From Candidatus Lachnoclostridium pullistercoris (GTDB taxonomy: Bacteria; Bacillota; Clostridia; Lachnospirales; Lachnospiraceae), in the NCBI GenBank assembly GCA_019119775.1, contig DWWL01000070.1, forward strand, positions 1-60,197: a DNA stretch of 60,197 nucleotides, written 5' to 3'. Shown in pieces: positions 50,586 through 58,425 of the stretch; position 1 is the first letter of the stretch, and each line of letters opens with the position of its first letter. The position numbers were made by a program, and so were the translations under genes. The notes under the pieces were generated by a model. It saw nothing but the letters and a program-made list of their open reading frames with translations. It ran no database searches and was not told where the DNA came from.

Positions 50586-51207
50586 TCATGCCTCCTTCCT
50601 CAGCATTTGGTCCTGAACTTCCAGGCGCCGTATAGAAAATCGCCGCCAGCAGAAAGCCCAAAACCAGGCCGCCGATATGAGCCGCATTGTCGATCCCCGT
50701 GCTGGAGAAACCGAAATACAGAGAACAGACGATAAACAGGACCAGCTGCCTGGTACTGAGATCTTCCAGACGTCCTCTGTTTCGGATTACCACATACAGC
50801 AGACCGCCGATCACTCCGAAGATCGCGCCCGACGCCCCGGCCGACACTGCCTGCTCATAATCATTTATACTGACTACCATGGAGAAAATATTGGCGCCGA
50901 CACCACAGATCAGGTAAAATACCAGATACTTTATTCTGCCCAGTGCACGTTCCAGATTATCTCCCAGCACAAACTGGATCACCATGTTATTGACCAGATG
51001 GGAAATCCCGAAATGCATGAATACAGATGTAAGAAGCCTATAGTATTCTCCCTCTTCCACGACCAGCGGCGTATACATTGCGCCATGATTTACCATAAAC
51101 ACCGCGTTTTCCGTGGAACCATGAAATTCCAGCCAGAAATAGTACAAAATGCTGACGGCAATCAGAGCATTGTTGACATACGCAGGCTTTCTGTGATGCT
51201 GCTCCAT
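50572..51207 (-). CDS. Rhomboid family intramembrane serine protease
   Basis: ATG 51207 (AAAGGAGAAAACG upstream) gives 211 residues with six membrane segments. The catalytic Ser is in SAGASGAIFGVIGG and the catalytic His in NAAHIGGLVLGFLLA; FMHFGISHLVNNMV carries the conserved oxyanion-side His/Asn. It cleaves membrane protein segments. Its substrate is unknown. The gene lies between the Tad pilus cluster and the HIT gene. Confidence 0.93.
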   Translation of the reverse strand: MEQHHRKPAYVNNALIAVSILYYFWLEFHGSTENAVFMVNHGAMYTPLVVEEGEYYRLLTSVFMHFGISHLVNNMVIQFVLGDNLERALGRIKYLVFYLICGVGANIFSMVVSINDYEQAVSAGASGAIFGVIGGLLYVVIRNRGRLEDLSTRQLVLFIVCSLYFGFSSTGIDNAAHIGGLVLGFLLAAIFYTAPGSSGPNAEEGGMNEGY

Positions 51208-51263
51208 ACGTTTTCTCCTTTTACACAGCACCATTGTATCATATTTGCCAGAATTTGTTAATA

Positions 51264-52361
51264 CTACAAGAATAAAAAGCCTGCATCTGCCAGATAAATT
51301 TCACTTCCCACCGGAAGAGGCACCGTCTCATTCGTCTGAAGAAGGCGGCCATCCACCCGGACTCCATTAGTGGAGTTCAGATCTGTCACCGTATAAGCCC
51401 CATTTTCCCGGTCGATCCTCGCGTGCAGCCGGCTCACCGTGTCACGGGCCACCACATGGTCCACCAGTCCCTCCTGCTTTCCCAGCAGAAATGGAAAATA
51501 GGGAATCTCGATCTCCTCATCTCCGGAAAGGCTCACCAGCCTTCTCTCTGCCCTGCCCGGACGATTCTGCAGAAGCGCCGTATCTTCCTCCTGCAGAGGT
51601 TTGGACTGATAATCCGGTTCCGGCTCCGCGATCCGCTCATCCCTGTCTTCCGGGAACATTGCCTGCCAGGGAATCTCCTCTTCTTTTTTCTTTTTAAACC
51701 GTTCAAACAGCCCTCTCCTCTTCTGGGCACTCTTCTCTGCCTCCGGCAGGCCCCGCGGCGGCCGCCTTTCCTCCGCATCTTCCCAGGAGGAAAAATCTGT
51801 TTCCTCCAGCTCTCTGTTTTCATGATCAGGCTGATACAAAATCCGGAGCAGATCCCGGATCCCATAGTTTTCCTGTCTGGTCGCCTGAAACAGCTCATAG
51901 GCGAGGACAACTCCGCCCCTGTCATCGTGGCTGACTTTTCCCAACAGATATTCCATCAGCTTTCCCAGCGCCGCCGGGAAATCTCCCCCGTATCCCGGCA
52001 CAAAGCAGAGTGATACTGTATAATTCTGCGGTTCTATGTATATATAGTCTGGTTCCAGAAGAATATTTCCCTCACTCAGCAGAAACTTTTCCATCTCTGT
52101 CACTGCTCCTGCAATCCCCAGGATCAGATGGCGCAGTTCCTCTCCGCTCATGGGTCTTCGCTCCGCCATGCGGCTTAACGGCTGCCGGGACGTAATCTCA
52201 TAATAAAATTCTTTCCCGTCCCCGCTCTCTTTTACCAGAAAGGGCAGAAAACCTCCCACACAGTTTTCCTCCGCCATTCTCATTTCATAATCTTCCTCAC
52301 AGCCATCCATTTTAATGATCAGATAATTATGTCTGATCTCCCTCCGATAGCGAATCTCCAT
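51264..52361 (-). CDS. DUF6382-FHA domain protein of the Tad pilus locus
   Basis: 365 residues. The N-terminal DUF6382-like domain (about 1-175; LIIKMDGCEEDYEMRMAEEN and LLSEGNILLEPDYIYIEP) is joined by an Arg/Lys/Glu-rich linker to a C-terminal FHA domain (about 285-365; PFLLGKQEGLVDHVV, VSRLHARIDRENGAYTVTDL, SNGVRVDGR) that would bind phosphothreonine peptides. Such proteins typically close Lachnospiraceae Tad clusters, hinting at Ser/Thr kinase control of pilus assembly. It overlaps the upstream TadE-like gene by 35 bases. Confidence 0.88.
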   Translation of the reverse strand: MEIRYRREIRHNYLIIKMDGCEEDYEMRMAEENCVGGFLPFLVKESGDGKEFYYEITSRQPLSRMAERRPMSGEELRHLILGIAGAVTEMEKFLLSEGNILLEPDYIYIEPQNYTVSLCFVPGYGGDFPAALGKLMEYLLGKVSHDDRGGVVLAYELFQATRQENYGIRDLLRILYQPDHENRELEETDFSSWEDAEERRPPRGLPEAEKSAQKRRGLFERFKKKKEEEIPWQAMFPEDRDERIAEPEPDYQSKPLQEEDTALLQNRPGRAERRLVSLSGDEEIEIPYFPFLLGKQEGLVDHVVARDTVSRLHARIDRENGAYTVTDLNSTNGVRVDGRLLQTNETVPLPVGSEIYLADAGFLFL

Positions 52362-52716
52362 CTCCCAATTTCCCCTCTATCACAGATATTTTCCGCAGAA
52401 ATTCCTCCGGCTGGTACTTCTCCATGGACAGTTCCCGCTTCCAGCCGTTTCCCGAGACAGTCCCTTCGATCCGATCTCCTGATTCTCTGACCATCAGCTG
52501 AAATCCCAGGCGCTCCATCCCCGCCTGCGCCTCCGCGGCCAGAGGAGTCTCTTCATCATAACGAATCCACTCTGCAGCTTCCTCCAGCATCATGGCTCCT
52601 ACCGTCCTGTTTTTCACCCCGCAGGCCCATAAAATTCCATGGGCCACGGCAAAAATCAGAATTCCCATGACAAAAGCCGCCTCCACCGTATAACTTCCTT
52701 TCAGTTTTCTTCTCAT
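52327..52716 (-). CDS. TadE-like pseudopilin
   Basis: From ATG 52716 (GAGGTGTGT upstream): 129 residues. KLKGSYTVEAAFVMGILIFA is a class of prepilin-like N-terminus with Glu in TVEAAF, followed by a hydrophobic helix, then a small exposed domain. The longer frame from 52761 reads into the prepilin peptidase gene. Presumably processed by that peptidase and used in Tad/Flp fimbriae. Confidence 0.8.
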   Translation of the reverse strand: MRRKLKGSYTVEAAFVMGILIFAVAHGILWACGVKNRTVGAMMLEEAAEWIRYDEETPLAAEAQAGMERLGFQLMVRESGDRIEGTVSGNGWKRELSMEKYQPEEFLRKISVIEGKLGDGDSLSEGDQT

Positions 52717-52723
52717 ACACACC

Positions 52724-53158
52724 TCATAAGACAAGCAGCCAGAGAACAGCCGGGACCGCAAAGGGAAGGAACGGGACCGTTTTCTCCCTCACAGAAACGC
52801 GGTGCACCACCCCCCAGACGGCAATCCCCGTACACCAGATACAGCACAAAAACAGGCTGACAAAAAACAGGGCAAGGCTGCTCTTCCACCCTAAGGCCAC
52901 TCCCGCGATCACGAAAAACCATCCGTCCCCTTCTCCGATGGCTCCTTCGGACCATTTAGACAGGAGTACCATTCCCAGACCGGGGAGAAGGTTGACCGCC
53001 TCCTGCCACAGGTCTACCGGGCCGTCAAAACACAGTTTTCCAAACCAGATCAGTCCTCCAAATACCACATAGAGCCACGCGTCCACCGCTTTCTCTCTGG
53101 CATCCTGCCAGGCCGCGACCGCTGCAAATCCTACCAACAGAATCTCCTTCATCTTCAT
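52724..53158 (-). CDS. Prepilin peptidase, A24 family (TadV/CpaA-like)
   Basis: 144 residues, about five membrane segments. The two catalytic Asp are in AAWQDARE (near the first helix) and GEGDGWFFVIAGVAL (the GxGD motif). It is a minimal A24 peptidase without the N-methylase domain, as in Tad systems. It processes Flp and TadE-like prepilins, several of which surround it. Confidence 0.87.
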   Translation of the reverse strand: MKMKEILLVGFAAVAAWQDAREKAVDAWLYVVFGGLIWFGKLCFDGPVDLWQEAVNLLPGLGMVLLSKWSEGAIGEGDGWFFVIAGVALGWKSSLALFFVSLFLCCIWCTGIAVWGVVHRVSVREKTVPFLPFAVPAVLWLLVL

Positions 53159-53192
53159 TTTCCCCCTTAAATTTTCTGTCTGAAAAGTCTTC

Positions 53193-54107
53193 TCACTGCG
53201 AACAGTAGGAGCAGGCCCCCAGATGCTTCACACTTTTTAACGGCACTGCGCGCACATAGGCAGAGATCGCAGAACAGTCTTTCCTGGAATGGTAGCTCTC
53301 TCCGCTCGGCATGATATATACCGTCCCTGATGCCTGGGAACCGCAGACAGCGCAGGGCCGGTACCGGCTGCCCGACTGATTGCGCAGGCTGTCCAGAGAC
53401 TCCCGCGATACTGCTCTCAGATCATTGTGCAGATAATGGCAGGTCCTGCTTCTGTGGTACCTGCTCCCGTCCTTTCCCACATACACGATTTCATCCTCTT
53501 CTCCATTCTTGCCGCCTTCCGCCGATCCCATTCCGTCTTTTCCCGTCCAGGCCCGGCGGATACACCTCGCCTGCTGCGGGATTTCATCCAGAAAAAACAC
53601 AGGAAAGGGCAAGCGGATCTTATAATCCACCACCAGATCTATGGTTTCCCCATCCTCCATGATCCGGCTCTTCGCCGCGGAAAACTGCTCCGCCCTCCCA
53701 ATCCCGCCTTCTGCGCGGACCGCCTTCTCCACCATCAGACAGACGGCACTGCGGGACATTCCTTCCAGAATATTCACCCCCTCCGCATCGGCCAGGCCGG
53801 TGGAAAAATATGCGTACTTTGCAATTTTTTCTCCTTCTGCCTCCAGCCTGGCCTGCACCTGTCTCCTGGTGTCCATAATGCTCATGGGAGCTGCCATCAA
53901 AACCATGAAAAAAAGAAACATGGAAAAGCAGAAGGCGGCCTCCACCGTCATGCCGGCCTGAAATTTCCGGGAGGCAGAAGCAGACGCCCTCTTTCCGGCC
54001 GTTTTTTTCCATTTCCACAGGGGATTGCGTACTTGGAGAGTCACACTGCGTTGTTTTTTTACATACCTATTTTTCAAACAAAGTTTTCCGCACCGGAAAA
54101 AGGGCAT
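53193..54107 (-). CDS. TadE-like protein with long soluble domain
   Basis: 304 residues. A very basic N-terminus (residues 1-52) precedes FQAGMTVEAAFCFSMFLFFM, a prepilin-like helix. A middle part ends in KIRLPFPVFFLDEIPQQARCI. The C-terminal 90 residues hold two similar Cys-containing repeats, GSRYHRSRTCHYLHNDLRAV and GESYHSRKDCSAISAYVRAV, each followed by CxxC-like pairs (CAVCGS and CSYCSQ). The repeats look metal-binding or disulfide-linked. AGGGAGGTGG lies upstream of the ATG. Confidence 0.82.
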   Translation of the reverse strand: MPFFRCGKLCLKNRYVKKQRSVTLQVRNPLWKWKKTAGKRASASASRKFQAGMTVEAAFCFSMFLFFMVLMAAPMSIMDTRRQVQARLEAEGEKIAKYAYFSTGLADAEGVNILEGMSRSAVCLMVEKAVRAEGGIGRAEQFSAAKSRIMEDGETIDLVVDYKIRLPFPVFFLDEIPQQARCIRRAWTGKDGMGSAEGGKNGEEDEIVYVGKDGSRYHRSRTCHYLHNDLRAVSRESLDSLRNQSGSRYRPCAVCGSQASGTVYIMPSGESYHSRKDCSAISAYVRAVPLKSVKHLGACSYCSQ

Positions 54108-54129
54108 CTGTTTCCACCTCCCTTCCCTC

Positions 54130-56025
54130 TCAGTAAGAATTTCCCGCCTGTATCTCCAGACGGTACGGACCGGATGCCGCTGCCGAAAACAGGTGCTCCG
54201 CCGCCGCGGACGCCGTCATCTCCACCCGCCAGGCACAGCGGTCCATCAAAAATCCAGGTTCCTCCCGCCCGATGGTGTCCTGCATCATATCCATCATCCG
54301 ATAGCGCAGAGTCTGCTGGTCAGAGGCAAATAAAAGCAGTTTTAAATAACTTTCATAGGAAAATCCCTTCTCCCCCTCCGCTTTTTCCGCCCGTCCGTTC
54401 TCCCCCAGCTTCAAAAGCTGATCCAGGCTCAGATTCCAATCCCCGCTGCTCTTAATCAGGGGAATCCTGCCGCCGGCAAACAGCGTTCTCACATCCACTA
54501 CCGCCTCTCCCAGGGCCCAGACGCCCATCACGAGCACTGCCACCACTTCCACCAGCGGCAGGAGGCCGGCGGCTCCCACGATCACGGCCGCCAGCTCTCT
54601 GGCCTGAGCCCGCTTCCCGCTGTCTCCCAAAATATGGATCAGGTTCAGACCTTCCCGCACGGCCAGCAGCCTGGCAGCTGTCTCCGCCAGATTCTCCCGG
54701 TCTTCCGTCTCCGCCGACACCAGATATTCCAGCTGATACCTCATCCCTGACTGCTGGTCCTCGGCCGCGTCAAGAAAATCCCGGAAAAACTGGCCGCAGT
54801 ACTGGCTGAGGATCAGGCGGTCAGGAAAACCGGCCAGAGTTTCCGCGCCGGAACCGGTGTTTTCCGCATTTTCCGACGGCAGCGGCTGGCGGAGCAGTTC
54901 CTCCCCGGACACCTGGCTTCCCTCCGGAAGGACCAGGCCCAGAAGGCCGTCCTCAGCCATCCGCATGATATTTTCCAGAAAGGACTGCTTTTCCTTGTCG
55001 GCCGTCCCGTGGGCGCAGGCCAGGAGCTTCACCTGGAATCCCTCAAAATGGCGCCTCACCGGGCGCCAGAGGGCCCCTTCATCCAGCTCTTCATCCTCAT
55101 CTCCTTCCCAGTCTGCAATATAATCCATAACATCCTCCGCCTCCCTCATCACGTTTTCTGTCAGATTCCGGTTTGTCTCCGCCAGAGCAGTCATACCCTC
55201 GATCTCGCTTCTCCGCTCTCCGTCTTTGGCCGTGTAGGACTGATATCTCTCGTACTCCTCTTCTGCTGCCGCCCGCATCTGGGGCGTCATTTCCTTCATC
55301 TTAATCTCTATCTCCTGATAAACGGCTTCCAGCTCTCTCTGCAGACGGTCCGCCCTCTTTCCATATTCCTCCACCGCGTCCGGGATCTTTCCCAGTTCCC
55401 GGACCAGTTTTCTTCCCGTCTCCAGAAATCCCCGTCCATTTCTATTGGAAAGCTGTCTGAGCCCCGTCTCATACAATTCCTTCTGCGTCTTCTGCAGACT
55501 GTTGATCCGCTCCACTGCCTCCTCCAGTTCCAGGGCCTGATCTGCGCAGCCGCCGTACAGCCTGGAAGTTTCCTGGACAGCGGCTGCCTCTTTCACTCCT
55601 TTCCACACTTCCTCCGCCTGCTCCTCCGTAAAATCCAGCGACCAGATCCCGTATTTCATGTAATCCAGCACCTCTTCCTCCAGATGCTCTCCCCCGTCCT
55701 CTGTCACCAGCGTGACCGGTCCGGCCGAAACGGACTCCCGCCTGGCCGGATACCATCCGGCCGCCTCCAGATAACCGTCAAAATACCGGCAGAATTCCGT
55801 CTCCAGCTCTTCTTCCCCGTCAAACTCCCGAAGCAGGATCCGATATTTCTCCCACAGGCCGCGGTGATATCCGGCCATGACAGAATCCAGGGCCGAATCC
55901 GCAGCGATCCTCAGATAGCACCGTGCTCCCGCTGTCCTGGCTGACTCCATGAGCGCGCATAAAAGGGCGGTAATGCAGAGCAGGATCATGCTCAAAAATA
56001 CTGTGATCTGGCCGCTTTTTTTCAT
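54130..56025 (-). CDS. DUF5702-domain protein of the Tad pilus locus
   Basis: 631 residues with a prepilin-like N-terminus: KKSGQITVFLSMILLCITAL, helix, then a long exposed region with coiled-coil-forming stretches (about 160-300, Glu/Lys/Arg-rich). A second hydrophobic patch (GAAGLLPLVEVVAVLVMGVW) is near 500. DUF5702 proteins occur in clostridial Tad clusters, perhaps as minor pilins or TadG-like anchors (inference). AGAGGTGTACTG precedes the ATG, which overlaps the stop of the Flp remnant by one base. Confidence 0.85.
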   Translation of the reverse strand: MKKSGQITVFLSMILLCITALLCALMESARTAGARCYLRIAADSALDSVMAGYHRGLWEKYRILLREFDGEEELETEFCRYFDGYLEAAGWYPARRESVSAGPVTLVTEDGGEHLEEEVLDYMKYGIWSLDFTEEQAEEVWKGVKEAAAVQETSRLYGGCADQALELEEAVERINSLQKTQKELYETGLRQLSNRNGRGFLETGRKLVRELGKIPDAVEEYGKRADRLQRELEAVYQEIEIKMKEMTPQMRAAAEEEYERYQSYTAKDGERRSEIEGMTALAETNRNLTENVMREAEDVMDYIADWEGDEDEELDEGALWRPVRRHFEGFQVKLLACAHGTADKEKQSFLENIMRMAEDGLLGLVLPEGSQVSGEELLRQPLPSENAENTGSGAETLAGFPDRLILSQYCGQFFRDFLDAAEDQQSGMRYQLEYLVSAETEDRENLAETAARLLAVREGLNLIHILGDSGKRAQARELAAVIVGAAGLLPLVEVVAVLVMGVWALGEAVVDVRTLFAGGRIPLIKSSGDWNLSLDQLLKLGENGRAEKAEGEKGFSYESYLKLLLFASDQQTLRYRMMDMMQDTIGREEPGFLMDRCAWRVEMTASAAAEHLFSAAASGPYRLEIQAGNSY

Positions 56026-56129
56026 CAGTACACCTCTTTCGACTGTTTGTTGATCTCTTTGAAAACGTTGTTCAGCAGATCGTTGATCTGTTTTTTAAAA
56101 ATGATCACCAGTCCGATCAAAACAACCAT
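56025..56129 (-). pseudogene. 3' remnant of the Flp-type pilin gene
   Basis: 34 codons read VVLIGLVIIFKKQINDLLNN and VFKEINKQSKE before the stop. This is the C-terminal half of a Flp1-type class IVb pilin: end of the hydrophobic helix plus the short basic tail. The prepilin cleavage site and first half of the helix are missing. The frame upstream hits a stop within 30 bases and the sequence there turns AT-rich and unrelated. No ribosome site precedes the ATG. It marks the breakpoint of the Tad locus. Confidence 0.75.
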
Positions 56130-56139
56130 TATATATACC

Positions 56140-56307
56140 CTGTCTCACGAAAGCCTTATAAAATAAGCCTTTGAACAGTGTTGACATTGTGACACATGTG
56201 ACACCAATGACGGTATAATACTTGCCACAGCATAAAAGTGTCATGTGTCATCATTGATAAGTTATCTTTTTCTTTGAATCTCAGCGAAAATTATTTGATA
56301 ACAAGCA
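56140..56307. other. Junction region with inverted repeats and a candidate small-RNA promoter
   Basis: Holds TGACACATGTGACAC (56190-56204) and its near-inverse GTGTCATGTGTCA (56238-56250) around a TATAAT at 56214-56219. With the strong hairpin at 56308-56348 this could produce a transcript of about 120 bases on the plus strand, or the arms could be a protein-binding site near the element end. No supported protein frame. Confidence 0.45.
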
Positions 56308-56354
56308 TTTTAGGGACAAGATACTACAGCAGTATCTTGTCCCTAAAAGCTTTT
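56308..56354. terminator. 18-bp perfect hairpin terminator
   Basis: TTTTAGGGACAAGATACT pairs with AGTATCTTGTCCCTAAAA around ACAGC, flanked by AAGC/GCTTTT. It can stop transcription from both sides and is the natural end of the minus-strand coupling-protein operon. Confidence 0.85.
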
Positions 56355-56396
56355 AATATGTTCCTAATTTTATTTCCCTGTTATATGAAATTATAT

Positions 56397-56990
56397 TTAG
56401 TTTTTGTAAAAACGAAAAATAGTGAAATAATCCGATGGCCTCCATCGTCCAATACTGTCACCCTTCGCAGGCCATACAAGCAGCTCTGAGAGCATAAACT
56501 TTATTTTAGCTAAAGCCGAAGTATCAACCACAGTACAATTGTAAAAGCCAAAACATCTTCCTAGTAGTACTTTGTTTTCATTGCAATTATCAATTAATGG
56601 GTTCAAATCTGGCAAAGTTGCATCTTCTAAATAAAACATAAAAAGTTTAGACAAATGTCGTATAAATGAGAGATCCGACATGTGCTCTCCATGAAGGATA
56701 TATAAATCCTTTAGTTCTATAAAATCAGCAATGAAACTGTAGTCAGCCAATGCCGTATATATATAGCACCCTTCTAGAGCACATTTTTTTAACGCATTCA
56801 TAATATCCTTATCTTGAAGATCGGCTACTGCCAAAGTTATAATTGGCTTTTTCATATTAAAAGCCGATACAGTCCGCTCCCACGGAATGAAAGTTCTACG
56901 AACTGGGGTCCCATCAGAATTAATAGCTATGCTCATATATGCATGTTCATTTGCAGCCTTCATAAGCATATCATATTGTTTATCTTGCAT
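56397..56990 (-). CDS. Uncharacterised leucine-rich protein of the mobile element
   Basis: 197 residues, soluble. QDKQYDMLMKAANEHAYMSI at the start; a middle with LKDLYILHGEHMSDLSFIRH and LSKLFMFYLEDATLPDLNPL that looks like two or three leucine-rich repeats; then LLGRCFGFYNCTVVD and WPAKGDSIGRW. AAAGGAGG stands seven bases before the ATG. It is the last gene in line with the VirD4-like gene and the membrane protein. Unknown function; a cargo or immunity-type protein is conceivable. Confidence 0.7.
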   Translation of the reverse strand: MQDKQYDMLMKAANEHAYMSIAINSDGTPVRRTFIPWERTVSAFNMKKPIITLAVADLQDKDIMNALKKCALEGCYIYTALADYSFIADFIELKDLYILHGEHMSDLSFIRHLSKLFMFYLEDATLPDLNPLIDNCNENKVLLGRCFGFYNCTVVDTSALAKIKFMLSELLVWPAKGDSIGRWRPSDYFTIFRFYKN

Positions 56991-57034
56991 TCATCTTCCT
57001 CCTTTCGTACCCGGAAAGCAATTTACTCTTCTGT

Positions 57035-58417
57035 TTATTTAAAGTAATTTTCCTTATCCAAAGTTAAAGCTTGTATCTCCTCTTCTGTCAGTTTTTCCAG
57101 TTCTATCCTTGTGGCAATCTTCCATTCCTCGCTATATCTATCAGCACGGTCCTCCATAATACAATAAATTGCACCCAATCCTAGCCAAATAAACCAGAAC
57201 TTATATACCAAGTCAAAAAGATTAAAACCGTTCAAACTTATTAAAAAACTCCACAGTGTTATTAACCACTTATCAGCGCCAACTTTTCCAGAATTAACTG
57301 CTTCTGCAAACGAATCCGCACTACATAATTCTTCGAACTCCGCCGTTGTCCCAAGCAGTCTCTGATACCACATCAAAGGTCTTGTTCCAAGGGGGATGAC
57401 TGTTTGAACCGTTGGTTCTTCTGCTCTTACCACAGTTAAGAGACCGTATTCGTAATCTGATGCAAGCTCCGGAATCTCTATCTCTACTACATCTTCCTGT
57501 TTATTATAAACACCAGCATAAGTCTTCATTTCTCCCGGAAATGTATTTCGCTCCAACCAAGCTTCAAATTCTATAGGTTCTTGTGAATCTACTTTGAATA
57601 TCCCGATTGGAATAACCGCCTTATCTTCTTGCAGTTCAACGTAAATATCCTGATGCCCGTCTGCTGAAGCCTGAACTATACTGTACATGTACTCCATAGG
57701 ATCTGCAAACCGGTTAATCCATTTACCTGTATTCTCCGAGAGAATGTATGTACTTCCCGCTGCCAAGAAAACGGTTCCAATCAGACTTATACAAAGCCGC
57801 GTTATCCTCATTTTCTTTTTTAATAGGCACCAAATAGCAGCCCATAACAGCATATAAATGAAGAATATCATAAAACGTATGGCAAACGCACTGATTCTGA
57901 TTTCTCCAAAGCTAAAATAACGATATTGAAAAATAGACTCCCATACTTTTTGATTTAAACATATTCCAGCAACTGTTACACACAAAAGCAGCAAAATACT
58001 AAGAGCCATTGCCCCTTTCTGTATGATTTTTCTGGCCTTAGTCGTTCGTTCATATAATCGCCGCAAAAACTGCTCTTGGTTATTTTCTAGGATCCGTTCC
58101 TCCAAGACCAGACTCTGTTTATCTTCAAGCCACACAAAGTGTTGGCCAGGCTCATATCCGCTTTCATCCTCAATTAATGCCATTATATCAAGGAGGTTCT
58201 CCGCCTCATCAGGATTAATTCCTTCTTTATGAAGTTCCTGATCTGCCAAGGTAAAGCGCATACAATTTACCTGCGTCGTCTCGTCATCCAAAAAATGGAA
58301 GCACGCATATAATCTGCTTTTGTAAAGGAGCGTAAAATGAATTTCAATTTCCCGTTTATCCTCGTTGGGAAATTCCCTAATAATTTTTTTCCTGTTTTTA
58401 AAGATCTCTTTTCTCAT
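57035..58417 (-). CDS. Uncharacterised polytopic membrane protein of the mobile element
   Basis: 460 residues. A cytosolic N-terminal domain (about 1-130), three membrane segments (MALSILLLLCVTVAGICL, IRFMIFFIYMLLWAAIWCLL, LCISLIGTVFLAAGSTYIL), an exterior beta-rich domain (about 225-365), and a last double-hydrophobic stretch ending FWFIWLGLGAIYCI before a short acidic tail. No family recognised. It starts 8 bases after the VirD4-like gene with GAGGTAACGG upstream, so it probably belongs to the same conjugation operon. Confidence 0.72.
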   Translation of the reverse strand: MRKEIFKNRKKIIREFPNEDKREIEIHFTLLYKSRLYACFHFLDDETTQVNCMRFTLADQELHKEGINPDEAENLLDIMALIEDESGYEPGQHFVWLEDKQSLVLEERILENNQEQFLRRLYERTTKARKIIQKGAMALSILLLLCVTVAGICLNQKVWESIFQYRYFSFGEIRISAFAIRFMIFFIYMLLWAAIWCLLKKKMRITRLCISLIGTVFLAAGSTYILSENTGKWINRFADPMEYMYSIVQASADGHQDIYVELQEDKAVIPIGIFKVDSQEPIEFEAWLERNTFPGEMKTYAGVYNKQEDVVEIEIPELASDYEYGLLTVVRAEEPTVQTVIPLGTRPLMWYQRLLGTTAEFEELCSADSFAEAVNSGKVGADKWLITLWSFLISLNGFNLFDLVYKFWFIWLGLGAIYCIMEDRADRYSEEWKIATRIELEKLTEEEIQALTLDKENYFK

Positions 58418-58425
58418 CCGTTACC

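Noticed and set aside
56238-56489. Plus-strand frame of 83 codons
   Set aside because: It reads through a perfect terminator hairpin and overlaps the 3' end of a supported minus-strand gene.
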